Assembly (NCBI GenBank): GCA_002428895.1 | Contig: DIYC01000142.1 | Location: 3,522-16,377, forward strand | Direction: 5' to 3' | DNA: 12,856 nt | Source: Burkholderiales bacterium UBA6064 | Lineage (GTDB): Bacteria > Pseudomonadota > Gammaproteobacteria > Burkholderiales > Burkholderiaceae_B | Position numbers and translations under genes: made by a program | The notes under the pieces: model-generated | Seen by the model: only the letters and a program-made list of their open reading frames with translations | Database searches by the model: none | Told to the model about the DNA's origin: nothing | Shown here: one piece after another, positions 1 through 7,410 of the stretch | Position numbering within the stretch: the first letter of the stretch is position 1 | How the letters are laid out: every line of letters begins with the position of its first letter

Positions 1-802
1 CGGAATTAGGCAATTGTTTTCGTAAAAATTCTGACATCTCACGAATTTCGCGTTCACCCGGTAAAAAAAACAGAATATCACCTGAGCCTAAAGCAAGTAA
101 TTTTTCGATTGCTTGAAGGGCTGCAATCTGAAAAGGCTCTTCATCACTTTGAATTTGCTCTAATTTATCAGGGTCGAAGTAATGAATTTGAACAGGATAG
201 GTGCGCCCAGACACTTCAATGACTGGTGCTGGTTTTCCTTGCTGATCGCAAAAGTGTGTGGCAAAGCGTTCTGCATCGATGGTTGCAGAGGTAATAATCA
301 GTTTTAAGTCAGGCCGTTGCGGTAAAATTTCTTTTAAATAACCTAATAAAAAATCGATATTTAAGCTGCGCTCGTGAGCTTCATCAATGATGATTGTGTC
401 ATACGCTTTTAGCAGGCGATCACTTTGAGTTTCAGCCAACAAAATGCCATCAGTGACCAATTTAATTAAGGTGCTGGGTTGGCTTTTATCTTGAAAGCGA
501 ATTTTATAACCCACCAACTGCCCGATTTCGCTGTTCAGTTCTTGAGCAATTCGCTTTGCGGTGGCAATTGCAGCCAAGCGCCGTGGTTGCGTATGCACAA
601 TAGCAGCACCATTCTGCCAGCGCCCTAATCCTAAACACCATTTAGGTAATTGAGTGGTTTTGCCCGACCCAGTTTCGCCGCACACAATCACGACCTGATA
701 GGTTGTGATGGCTTGTTCTATGCTTTCACGACGAAGAGTGACTGGCAATTCAGAGGGAAAATGTATCTGCAATGGCGCAGAAGGTGTAGTATGTGACTGC
801 AT
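1..802 (-). CDS. hrpA: ATP-dependent RNA helicase HrpA, N-terminal part (runs off the left edge)
   Basis: This is the first 267 codons of a DEAH-box helicase that unwinds or remodels RNA in the cytoplasm; the gene continues beyond base 1. Reading leftwards from ATG at 802, the protein has a Walker A motif GETGSGKT at residues 42-49, TQPRR (motif Ia) near 71-75, the DEAH box at 140-143 and the SAT motif at 172-174, then the start of the second RecA-like domain with LPGEREI near 247-253. HrpA proteins of this family are about 1300 residues, so only about a fifth is here. The N-terminus before the Walker motif is short compared with the E. coli protein, which I recall has about 50 more residues there. 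A purine stretch (AAAGAG) precedes the ATG closely. The gene is divergent from argA. The family is clear; HrpA rather than another DEAH helicase rests on the TTQLPK and DEAHERS context and on the argA neighbour. Confidence 0.93.
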   Translation of the reverse strand, partial: MQSHTTPSAPLQIHFPSELPVTLRRESIEQAITTYQVVIVCGETGSGKTTQLPKWCLGLGRWQNGAAIVHTQPRRLAAIATAKRIAQELNSEIGQLVGYKIRFQDKSQPSTLIKLVTDGILLAETQSDRLLKAYDTIIIDEAHERSLNIDFLLGYLKEILPQRPDLKLIITSATIDAERFATHFCDQQGKPAPVIEVSGRTYPVQIHYFDPDKLEQIQSDEEPFQIAALQAIEKLLALGSGDILFFLPGEREIREMSEFLRKQLPNS

Positions 803-835
803 AAGCTCTTTGTAACAAAAAAACGGCGCTTGTGC

Positions 836-859
836 AAACCCGCTTTGTAAAAGCGGTTT
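836..859. repeat. imperfect inverted repeat between hrpA and argA
   Basis: AAACCCGCTTT and AAAGCGGTTT form a stem of about 10 pairs around a 3-base loop (GTA), with one unpaired C at 839. No T-run follows on either strand, so a terminator is unlikely. It lies upstream of the argA -10 candidate and inside the likely hrpA leader, so it could be an operator or an mRNA hairpin of hrpA. Function unknown. Confidence 0.45.
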
Positions 860-870
860 CGAACAAACGG

Positions 871-884
871 TTATAAATTATAAT
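871..884. promoter_or_regulatory. A/T-rich, possibly bidirectional -10 region for argA and hrpA
   Basis: TTATAA occurs twice with one base between (871-883), and a perfect TATAAT lies at 879-884 on the + strand. Its overlapping minus-strand match is at 877-882. With the + strand -10, argA transcription would begin near 891, downstream of the ATG at 883, which argues for the argA start at 916. No convincing -35 is seen at the expected distance on either strand. Confidence 0.4.
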
Positions 885-904
885 GACCTTTGTGCAACAA
901 CGCG

Positions 905-910
905 AAAAGG
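905..910 (+). promoter_or_regulatory. ribosome binding site that decides the argA start
   Basis: AAAAGG ends five bases before the ATG at 916. The earlier in-frame ATG at 883 has no comparable purine stretch and overlaps a TATAAT box, so 916 is the better start. Confidence 0.6.
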
Positions 911-915
911 TAGGC

Positions 916-2259
916 ATGTCTGACACATCTACATTCAACGAAATTGAGCAAACCGACCCTTCTGCAACTTTTGTATCTTGGTTAAGAAAAGTTGCGCCCT
1001 ATATTCACGCCTTTCGAGGTAAAACCTTCGTGGTGGGTATCGATGGTGAATTGGCACATCAAGGTTATTTGCATGCTTTGGCTCAAGATTTATCGTTACT
1101 GAATGCATTAGGAATTCGGATTGTTTTGGTGTATGGCTTACGCCCACAAATTCAAGAACAATTGGCTTTACGCAACATCGAGCCTAGTTTTCATAACGGT
1201 TGGCGCGTTACGGATAAAGCCACTCTTGAATGCGCACTCGAAGCAGCGGGCGAGCTTCGGTTAAATATTGAAGCGGCATTTTCTCAAGGATTACCCAATA
1301 CGCCCATGGCACACGCTGCCATTCGTGTTATTTCTGGTAATTTTGTCACCGCTAGCCCAGTGGGTATTTTAGACGGGGTTGATTTACTTCATACCGGTAA
1401 AGTACGAAAAATTGACACCAAAGCAATTGATCAAACACTGGCTAACAATGCAATTGTGCTGTTGTCCCCTTTGGGTTTTTCACCCACCGGCGAGGCGTTT
1501 AATTTATCGCTTGAAAATGTGGCGACCAATGCGGCGAAAGCATTGCGCGCCGATAAACTTATTTTTGTGTGCGATACCGATGGTATTCATGATGAAGACC
1601 ATCATTTAATCACAGAACTAGAATTGGATACAGCACAACACTTACTGCAGCAAGACCATTTAAATTTAATGACCAAAGAATACTTAAGAGCTTGCATTGC
1701 TGCAATTGAAAGTGGCGTAAACCGAGCGCATTTGGTGTCGTTAAAGCTCGATGGTTCAGTATTACTTGAATTGTTTACTCACGATGGCGTGGGCACCATG
1801 ATTTCTCAAAAAAATCTTGAAAGCTTGCGCCCTGCGACTTTAGACGATGCCGCAGGGATTAAAGCCCTTATCGAACCGCTTGAAATTGATGGCACCTTAA
1901 TTCGGCGAGGCTTAGAAAGCATTGAGCGTGATATTGATAAATACACTGTGCTAGAACACGACGGTATTTTATGGGGTTGTGCCGCTTTATACGAATACAC
2001 CGAGGGTTACGGTGAGCTAGCCTGCCTGGTTGTACACCCTTCTTGCCAAGGCACGGGGGATGGTGAGCGCTTGCTCAAACACATTGAAACCTTGGCTAAA
2101 CGCAGAAAATTAGACACACTTTTTGTCTTAACTACCCAAACCAGTCACTTTTTTTTAAAACGCGGGTTTACCGTAACCCATGTGGACAAACTTCCTGTTG
2201 AAAAGAAAAAATTGTACAACTGGACCCGAAAATCGCAAATACTAATTAAAAAACTTTAA
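916..2259 (+). CDS. argA: N-acetylglutamate synthase (amino-acid acetyltransferase) ArgA
   Basis: ArgA transfers acetyl from acetyl-CoA to glutamate, the first step of arginine synthesis, and is normally feedback-inhibited by arginine. The 447-residue product matches the usual length of about 440. Residues 20-295 form an amino-acid-kinase-like domain (GKTFVVGIDGE at 35-45, VYGLRPQI at 72-79, TGEAFNL at 191-197) which in this family binds arginine rather than catalysing. Residues 305-447 form the GNAT acetyltransferase domain; its acetyl-CoA loop is QGTGDG at 378-383 after LVVHPSC, followed by FVLTT near 403-407 and the RGF motif at 416-418. The start at 916 is chosen over an in-frame ATG at 883 because of its ribosome binding site. 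metC follows after 14 bases, so the two are probably cotranscribed. T8A4 at 2149-2160 is a run prone to slippage. Confidence 0.95.
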   Translation: MSDTSTFNEIEQTDPSATFVSWLRKVAPYIHAFRGKTFVVGIDGELAHQGYLHALAQDLSLLNALGIRIVLVYGLRPQIQEQLALRNIEPSFHNGWRVTDKATLECALEAAGELRLNIEAAFSQGLPNTPMAHAAIRVISGNFVTASPVGILDGVDLLHTGKVRKIDTKAIDQTLANNAIVLLSPLGFSPTGEAFNLSLENVATNAAKALRADKLIFVCDTDGIHDEDHHLITELELDTAQHLLQQDHLNLMTKEYLRACIAAIESGVNRAHLVSLKLDGSVLLELFTHDGVGTMISQKNLESLRPATLDDAAGIKALIEPLEIDGTLIRRGLESIERDIDKYTVLEHDGILWGCAALYEYTEGYGELACLVVHPSCQGTGDGERLLKHIETLAKRRKLDTLFVLTTQTSHFFLKRGFTVTHVDKLPVEKKKLYNWTRKSQILIKKL

Positions 2260-2273
2260 GAGCACCTAAAACC

Positions 2274-3554
2274 TTGAGTACTTTTGACACCAATAATTCA
2301 TCGAGACAACACCTGGAAACTCGGCTGATTCACGATGAGCCAGTTGATTCACAGCCCTTTAAAAGTTTACACGTAGCGGAGCACCGTGGGTCGAGTACTT
2401 TTTTTGAAAACACAGCCAGTTTAACGCAAGCAATTAACCCCTTAGGGTTTGATTACAGCTACGGCTTGCATGGTAACCCAACCCAATTTACTTTGGCCAA
2501 ACGATTGGCTTTGATCGAACAGGCCAAACACTGTCTTATTGTGCCTTCGGGCTTAAATGCAATTTCATTGGTGGCATATGCACTTTTGGATAGTCAAGAT
2601 CATTGGCTTATTCCTAACAATGTGTACCGCCCAGTGATGTCTTTGGCAGAACAATTAAAACAACAACATCAAATTGATTACTCGGTGTATGACCCTTTGC
2701 TACCTGAGTTACTTAGCCAGTACGTACAAGATAACACCCGTTTGTTGTGGCTTGAAGCACCGGGGTCGGTAACACTAGAAACCCCGAATGTTCAAACTGT
2801 GATTGCCAGCGTGCGCAAACGCAACCCGAATGTGATTGCAGCAATTGATAACACTTACTCAGCAGGTCTAGGTTTTAAGCCCTTTAACCATGGCTGCGAC
2901 TTGAGTATTCAAGCATTAACAAAGCACCAATGTGGTCATGCTGATGTTTTACTGGGTGCCATACTAGCCAAAAATACACAAGTGTTTAAACCAATTGAGC
3001 ACCAAAAGCGAGTCTGGGGTATTGGAGTATCACCAACCGATTGCAATTTAGTACTACGAGGTTTGCAAACCATGTCGTTGCGTTATCAACATCAAGCTAA
3101 AACTGCCTTAGAAGTGGCGCAATGGTTAGAGCAGCAACAGCAGGTTGTACACAGCGTGTTGCACCCTGCTTTACCCAACACACCAGGTCACCCTCATTTT
3201 AAACAACAGTTTACACAATCGGGTTGTTTATTCTCGGTAGTATTTAAACAGACAGTAAGCACTCAGCAAGCTCATGCGTTTGTAGATGCCTTAACTTTAT
3301 TTCGAATTGCTTATTCATGGGGTGGGCCAGAATCGCTGGCTTTACCGTTTGAATTATCTGCAAATCGTAAGAAGCAATTGCAATTACATTTAAGCCAACA
3401 AACCCAACAATTGACTACACAGCCAGAGCGTCCAAAGCATTCTCAATCAACTCATGATTTATTAGGCCCCGTGGTACGTTTTGCAATTGGTTTAGAAAAT
3501 CGAGATGATTTGATTGCCGACTTAACCCAAGCGTTAGAAACTATCTTTAGTTAG
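2274..3554 (+). CDS. metC: cystathionine beta-lyase MetC (PLP-dependent)
   Basis: MetC cleaves cystathionine to homocysteine, pyruvate and ammonia in methionine synthesis, using pyridoxal phosphate in the cytoplasm. The 426-residue product is a Cys/Met-metabolism PLP enzyme: YSYGLHGNPT at 62-71 for cofactor and substrate contacts, PSGLNAI at 91-97 for phosphate binding, LEAPGS at 160-165, the cofactor Asp in AAIDNTY near 189-195, and the Schiff-base lysine K217 in LTKHQCGHAD. YSWGG near 345 supports MetC over MetB. The usual Tyr after the lysine is His here. A glutamine-rich insertion near 370-390 precedes the conserved C-terminal segment ending in GLENRDDLIADL. The start is TTG: no ATG exists in frame between the preceding in-frame stop at 2247 and the conserved core. 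The purine stretch AAGAG is 11 bases away, so coupling to argA translation is likely. Its last 8 bases overlap nadE, tail to tail. Confidence 0.88.
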   Translation: MSTFDTNNSSRQHLETRLIHDEPVDSQPFKSLHVAEHRGSSTFFENTASLTQAINPLGFDYSYGLHGNPTQFTLAKRLALIEQAKHCLIVPSGLNAISLVAYALLDSQDHWLIPNNVYRPVMSLAEQLKQQHQIDYSVYDPLLPELLSQYVQDNTRLLWLEAPGSVTLETPNVQTVIASVRKRNPNVIAAIDNTYSAGLGFKPFNHGCDLSIQALTKHQCGHADVLLGAILAKNTQVFKPIEHQKRVWGIGVSPTDCNLVLRGLQTMSLRYQHQAKTALEVAQWLEQQQQVVHSVLHPALPNTPGHPHFKQQFTQSGCLFSVVFKQTVSTQQAHAFVDALTLFRIAYSWGGPESLALPFELSANRKKQLQLHLSQQTQQLTTQPERPKHSQSTHDLLGPVVRFAIGLENRDDLIADLTQALETIFS

Positions 3555-5205
3555 AATGGTTAGCTAAATGATCTAAAAATTTTGAGGTAATTGGATAACG
3601 CCAGTCACGACCAAACGCTTTATGGCTAATGCGAACACCCACTGGAGATTGTCGCCGTTTATATTCATTTTGGTGCAACAATCGAATAACACGTTCTACC
3701 ACTTGCGGTGAAAATCCTTCGGCCACAATCGATGCCGAAGTAGCACCCTCTTCAATGTAACGCTGCAAAATAGCATCTAAAAGATCATAAGGTGGTAATG
3801 AATCTTGATCTGTTTGATTAGGCCGAAGCTCCGCAGACGGAGGACGTTTAATAATCCGATTAGGAATAACCTCGCTTAAACTATTTCGGTAAGCACATAA
3901 CTGGTACACAAACGTTTTATAAATGTCTTTGAGGACAAAAAACCCCCCCGCCATGTCTCCATACAAAGTGCAATAACCCATAGCCATTTCACTTTTATTC
4001 CCTGTAGTGAGTACAATTGCACCCAGCTTGTTTGAAATTGCCATTAAGGTGGTACCACGAATTCGGGCTTGAATATTCTCTTCAGTTAAGTCGGCAGGTA
4101 AACTTTTAAAAAAAGGTTTTAACAGTTGATTAAATTGTTGCATTAGCGTGTCAATTTTGAGCTCTTGGTAATAAACACCTAAAGATTGGGTCATTTCACG
4201 CGAATCAAGCAAAGATATTTCTGAGGTATAAGGTGACGGCATCATCACAGCTGACACGCGATCTGATCCAAGTGCATCGACTGCAATCGCCAACGTTAAA
4301 GCAGAGTCTATCCCCCCTGAAAGACCTAACACAGCAGATGAAAAATTATTTTTATGAACATAATCATAAACTCCAAGCTTTAACGCCTCATACACTTGGG
4401 CGTGTAAAGATAAGTCTTTTGCACGTGGCTCTTTGGAATGAAAAACAATAGACTGATCGCTGAGTTGAACAACCTCAAGATAGGCAACTTTTTCCTCAAA
4501 TTGAGGCATAGACAACGATACTTGTCCGTGAGAATCTATAGCAAACGAAGAACCATCAAAAACTAACTCATCTTGTGCACCTACTAAATTTGCGTACACA
4601 ATTGCAAGACCCGTTTCACGAACACGCTCTTGAAGCATTGAATATCGTATGCTTTGCTTACCCATGTGATAAGGCGATGCATTGGGAACCAAAAGGATTT
4701 TTGCACCAGCCTGCGCGGCTTTTTTACATGGCCCTGAAGTCCAGGTATCTTCACAAATATTTAAACCAAAACAAAGACCCTCAACCTGAAAAGTAACAGC
4801 TTGCGTGCCTCCAAAGAAATAACGTTTCTCATCAAACACTTCGGAGTTAGGTAATTCATGTTTATGATAAGTAGCGATGCATTGACCTTTATAAAGTACC
4901 GAAACAGCATTGAACAACTGATTTTCTACTTGCTGAGGATGGCCTACAATTACATACAAATTTAAACCAGACAGTTGTTGAGCTAGATCGAGTAAAGTGC
5001 GCTCACACTGCTGAATAAACGCTTTGCGAAGCAATAAATCTTCAGGCGGGTAACTGGTTAACGACAGTTCTGGGGTTAATAAAATTTTGGCACCGTCAAG
5101 AGCCGCTTGTTTTGCATGGAAAACAATTTTCTTCGTATTTCCAACTAAATCGCCAACAGTTAAATTCAGTTGGGCAACGGCAAGCTTAATAGGTTGATTT
5201 GACAC
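3547..5205 (-). CDS. nadE: glutamine-dependent NAD+ synthetase NadE
   Basis: NadE amidates nicotinic acid adenine dinucleotide to NAD+ with ATP, taking ammonia from glutamine; it acts in the cytoplasm. The 552-residue length fits the two-domain glutamine-using form. Residues 1-260 are a nitrilase-type glutaminase with the triad E46 (TPELSLTSYPP), K115 (YHKHELPN) and C151 (NICEDTW). Residues 265-552 are the synthetase, with the ATP-loop motif SGGIDS at 296-301 and later TTGNKSE and YGDMAGG. It begins with GTG at 5205, chosen because an in-frame stop lies three codons upstream and the conserved LAVAQLNLTVGDL follows at once. No Shine-Dalgarno-like sequence precedes it. A G7T6 tract (minus strand, 3937-3949) within the synthetase domain is slippage-prone, yet the frame is intact. 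An extended -10 element upstream suggests its own promoter. Confidence 0.95.
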   Translation of the reverse strand: MSNQPIKLAVAQLNLTVGDLVGNTKKIVFHAKQAALDGAKILLTPELSLTSYPPEDLLLRKAFIQQCERTLLDLAQQLSGLNLYVIVGHPQQVENQLFNAVSVLYKGQCIATYHKHELPNSEVFDEKRYFFGGTQAVTFQVEGLCFGLNICEDTWTSGPCKKAAQAGAKILLVPNASPYHMGKQSIRYSMLQERVRETGLAIVYANLVGAQDELVFDGSSFAIDSHGQVSLSMPQFEEKVAYLEVVQLSDQSIVFHSKEPRAKDLSLHAQVYEALKLGVYDYVHKNNFSSAVLGLSGGIDSALTLAIAVDALGSDRVSAVMMPSPYTSEISLLDSREMTQSLGVYYQELKIDTLMQQFNQLLKPFFKSLPADLTEENIQARIRGTTLMAISNKLGAIVLTTGNKSEMAMGYCTLYGDMAGGFFVLKDIYKTFVYQLCAYRNSLSEVIPNRIIKRPPSAELRPNQTDQDSLPPYDLLDAILQRYIEEGATSASIVAEGFSPQVVERVIRLLHQNEYKRRQSPVGVRISHKAFGRDWRYPITSKFLDHLANHSN

Positions 5206-5234
5206 GAAGCGTTATTTTTTTCAGTTAAAGACCA

Positions 5235-5243
5235 ATTATCTCA
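5235..5243 (-). promoter_or_regulatory. candidate extended -10 promoter for nadE
   Basis: On the minus strand TGAGATAAT (an extended -10, TGnGATAAT) lies in the 53-base gap upstream of nadE. It would start transcription about 23 bases before the GTG. No good -35 is visible, which an extended -10 can tolerate. Confidence 0.35.
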
Positions 5244-5258
5244 TGCTTGCCCGTAGGC

Positions 5259-7052
5259 TTACACATGGCTATTCATAATTTCAAATTCAATGCTTGATAA
5301 AAATGAACGGAAAAAAGCATCACCGTCTTCAGACTGCAACTCGGATGTTAAGTTTAAAAGATCTGTATTGACGTCAGGGATAGCAACGCTTTCATTATTC
5401 ATAGGTAATTCGCTATTAAAAAATGGCTGGGTTGCTATCTCTGCAGATTCACTTACTAAAGAATGATGCACAGATGAATGAGGCACCCATAAATGTTGAG
5501 ATAAAGGATCACAAAGTACTTCAATTTCTTCCTGCGTTAAAGATTCAGGATTAGACAGAGATAATTGTTGAAGTGTTTGAATATCCTTTTGAGCAGTTTG
5601 AATCAAGGGTGGTGAAAAATGTAGATTGTCCTCAGGTGTTACTTCAGATTTTGTAGCGCTCACTTCAACTGTTTGCTCATTGTTTTGGGTGTTAAGCATT
5701 TCTTGGTTCAATCTAAAGAATTGTTTTTTTAATCGGGGAAGAGTGCTAACAACTTTAAGCTTCGAACGCTTAAATTCTAAAATTTGGTCTTTATGTTGCA
5801 CAAGTAGTTGCAAATCTTCTTCTAATTTTGATCTAGAACCATGTAGTATTGTTGAAAGATTGGTAGGCTCTAGTCCAGCATTTACTAAATCAACGATAAT
5901 CGATTGAGATTTGAGTAATGCTTCAAAATTTTTTTTGGTTTGGGTGCCATTTTGATTTAATATCGAAGTCAGACTGGAAGCATTGAATCTGGTAGCATTC
6001 ATAAAATGCTTTAAAGCTTCGCGATGCTGATAAAAAAAATCAACTATTTGATTAAAATGAGAAACCTGACATGAGGCTACAGAGTAAATTCCTTTGATTG
6101 TAAAACCCAGCAATTCGAGCTCATCCATTTTTTTGCTGCGTGCTGGGGGGTAATCATTAAAAAAAAGCTCTTTTCTTATTGTTTTAATCGTTTGTTTTGT
6201 TAATAGGGGATTTTGAACAAAATGAGTCACTAAGGATTCATATTTGGGTAACGCATCAATCCAAGCAATAAGATATTTGCCAGATCCTCTTAAAATTGCA
6301 GTGAGTATATGTACACCATGAAACTTTTTGGATAGTTCAATGATTTGATCTTTCCTATCAAGAGCTTGAGTAAGCACGCTCAGGCACTGCGAACCCGAAC
6401 TAGATAGAATGCCAATCAACTGTGTTGAATTAAAACCAGTCTCCCACAAAAAAGACTGTATTTGAGGCCGTAATCCATGAATTTGCTTGGCAATTTGATT
6501 TAGCTCTTTAACATCAACTAAAGTGCAATCGTTGACTGAATGATTAGGTATACAGGTTGTGTTTAATTTATCAAGTTTTAATAAGTAAAGAAGTTGCCGA
6601 TTGATTTCTGCTGCAGACCTTTTAATTTTGTACTCAATCGGCATACGATTGAACCTAGCACTTATACACTTTAGATCTTCATAATAATTCGGGCCAACTT
6701 GACTAAGCATTTGAATTAAATGATTAACTTCAAATTTAGCGTGCAACAAATGCGATAAATTTTCTTGATTAGCAATTAACCCAGCCAATTGATCGCCAGT
6801 AATTTCAACATGTTTTTCTAAAATGTGGGCAAGACGAAAAGTTGATAGCTCAGTTTTAACCATTAAATTTTTTAAATCTGGCAATTGATGAGCCAACACT
6901 TCAACTACAACATCAACGGTTTGTTTTGCAGTATTTTGTTGTTGTTGTAATCCTCTTATACTATTGTTGGGTGCTGATTGCTGAAGCTTAGGTAATAAAT
7001 AATCTTGATGAATCGATGTTGCGGAAATATCCATACCTATTCTTAATTCCAT
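5259..7052 (-). CDS. uncharacterised repeat protein, 597 residues, possibly TALE-like helical repeats
   Basis: I do not recognise a named family. The protein has no signal peptide or membrane segment. Residues 69-144 and 207-432 contain degenerate tandem repeats of mostly 38-39 residues. Repeat starts are L69, F107, F207, H245, L284 (weak), F317, F356 and L394. Shared positions are aromatic or Leu at 1, Leu/Ile at 6, Ile/Val/Met at 9, Leu or Ala at 10, and Gly at 14 in four of them, followed by a second amphipathic helix such as ALDRKDQIIEL or LLVQHKDQILEF. That register matches TALE-like repeats, where residues 12-13 contact DNA; here these are KH, QV, SS, GS, EL, CQ, QN and GS. Alternatives are mTERF-like or other alpha-solenoid repeats. 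Residues 450-597 look disordered and end in an acidic, aromatic segment. The ATG at 7052 follows a pyrimidine stretch without a Shine-Dalgarno; Met7 is an alternative start. The gene is richer in A/T than its neighbours. Function unknown; DNA binding is a hypothesis. Confidence 0.85.
   Translation of the reverse strand: MELRIGMDISATSIHQDYLLPKLQQSAPNNSIRGLQQQQNTAKQTVDVVVEVLAHQLPDLKNLMVKTELSTFRLAHILEKHVEITGDQLAGLIANQENLSHLLHAKFEVNHLIQMLSQVGPNYYEDLKCISARFNRMPIEYKIKRSAAEINRQLLYLLKLDKLNTTCIPNHSVNDCTLVDVKELNQIAKQIHGLRPQIQSFLWETGFNSTQLIGILSSSGSQCLSVLTQALDRKDQIIELSKKFHGVHILTAILRGSGKYLIAWIDALPKYESLVTHFVQNPLLTKQTIKTIRKELFFNDYPPARSKKMDELELLGFTIKGIYSVASCQVSHFNQIVDFFYQHREALKHFMNATRFNASSLTSILNQNGTQTKKNFEALLKSQSIIVDLVNAGLEPTNLSTILHGSRSKLEEDLQLLVQHKDQILEFKRSKLKVVSTLPRLKKQFFRLNQEMLNTQNNEQTVEVSATKSEVTPEDNLHFSPPLIQTAQKDIQTLQQLSLSNPESLTQEEIEVLCDPLSQHLWVPHSSVHHSLVSESAEIATQPFFNSELPMNNESVAIPDVNTDLLNLTSELQSEDGDAFFRSFLSSIEFEIMNSHV
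5718..6434 (-). repeat. main block of about 38-residue coding repeats (residues 207-445)
   Basis: Successive repeat starts at residues 207, 245, 284, 317, 356 and 394 give spacings of 38, 39, 33, 39 and 38. FNSTQLIGIL, FNASSLTSIL and LEPTNLSTIL are the clearest corresponding segments. DNA identity between units is low, so this is an old protein-level repeat and not a recent tandem duplication. Confidence 0.6.
6621..6848 (-). repeat. N-terminal pair of coding repeats (residues 69-144)
   Basis: LSTFRLAHIL at 69-78 and FEVNHLIQML at 107-116 are 38 residues apart and share the same hydrophobic register as the main block. The second has Gly at position 14 (residue 120). The interval 145-206 does not clearly fit the pattern. 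Confidence 0.45.
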
Positions 7053-7077
7053 GGAAAGAGAAAGTTAAGCGTAAAAA

Positions 7078-7083
7078 ATAATA
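7078..7083 (-). promoter_or_regulatory. weak -10 candidate for the repeat-protein gene
   Basis: On the minus strand TATTAT lies 26 to 31 bases before the ATG at 7052, in the 72-base gap after the lipoprotein gene. There is no good -35. The gene may instead be read through from the lipoprotein promoter. Confidence 0.2.
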
Positions 7084-7124
7084 GACTCAAACAAGCAATG
7101 CAAAATTTAGGATCGACTTTCACT

Positions 7125-7391
7125 TCAAGGTGAATTTGCAGTGTTTTGTTGGTTTGAGTTAGGTATTTTCTGTTTAGCAATTTCAACTGATGCAGCTACA
7201 ACCTTTCTGCATTTCTCAGTATTAATATTTTTGCCCTCTTTTTCACGAATCTCACACTCTAATTTATAGAGTTGAAGTAAATCTTTTTCTTGAATGAGCT
7301 CTTCAACACTTGGATTGTTGCAAGCAGAAAGCAAACATATGAAAATGAATGGAAGAACAAATTTTTGATTCATTCGACGGTTTAACCTCAT
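7125..7391 (-). CDS. small lipoprotein, possibly EexN-like
   Basis: The 88-residue product has a basic N-terminus, a hydrophobic stretch at about 11-21 and a lipobox LSAC with the lipidated cysteine at 24. After cleavage a 64-residue hydrophilic domain remains. Residues 25-26 are Asn, with no Asp at +2, which favours the outer membrane. The mature part has two cysteines (C46 and C61) in a pattern of an N-terminal SVEEL segment, L-x-C, a charged loop, then C-x-x-V-V-A-A. This resembles the EexN family of small lipoproteins known from conjugative plasmids, where they act in entry exclusion; the likeness is from memory and modest. Met7 (base 7373) is an alternative start and gives a more compact signal peptide; neither start has a good ribosome binding site. 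It is in the same orientation as the repeat-protein gene 72 bases downstream. Confidence 0.8.
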   Translation of the reverse strand: MRLNRRMNQKFVLPFIFICLLSACNNPSVEELIQEKDLLQLYKLECEIREKEGKNINTEKCRKVVAASVEIAKQKIPNSNQQNTANSP

Positions 7392-7410
7392 CGCTACATG
7401 GAGTAAGCTT

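Noticed and set aside
883..915. Eleven-residue N-terminal extension of ArgA from the ATG at 883
   Set aside because: It overlaps a perfect TATAAT and lacks a ribosome binding site, while the ATG at 916 has AAAAGG five bases upstream.
2154..2160. T TTA AAA slippery heptamer within argA, possible programmed -1 frameshift
   Set aside because: The zero frame gives a full-length, conserved GNAT domain after this point, and the -1 frame meets a stop within about 14 codons; no stimulating structure is evident. Probably chance in A/T-rich coding sequence.
4233..4796. Plus-strand open frames opposite nadE (72 and 73 residues)
   Set aside because: Antisense to a well-supported conserved gene, with no recognisable motifs or initiation signals; shadow frames.
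7118..7137. TTCAC...GTGAA dyad at the lipoprotein stop codon as a terminator
   Set aside because: Only five pairs with a six-base loop and no T-run downstream on the minus strand.
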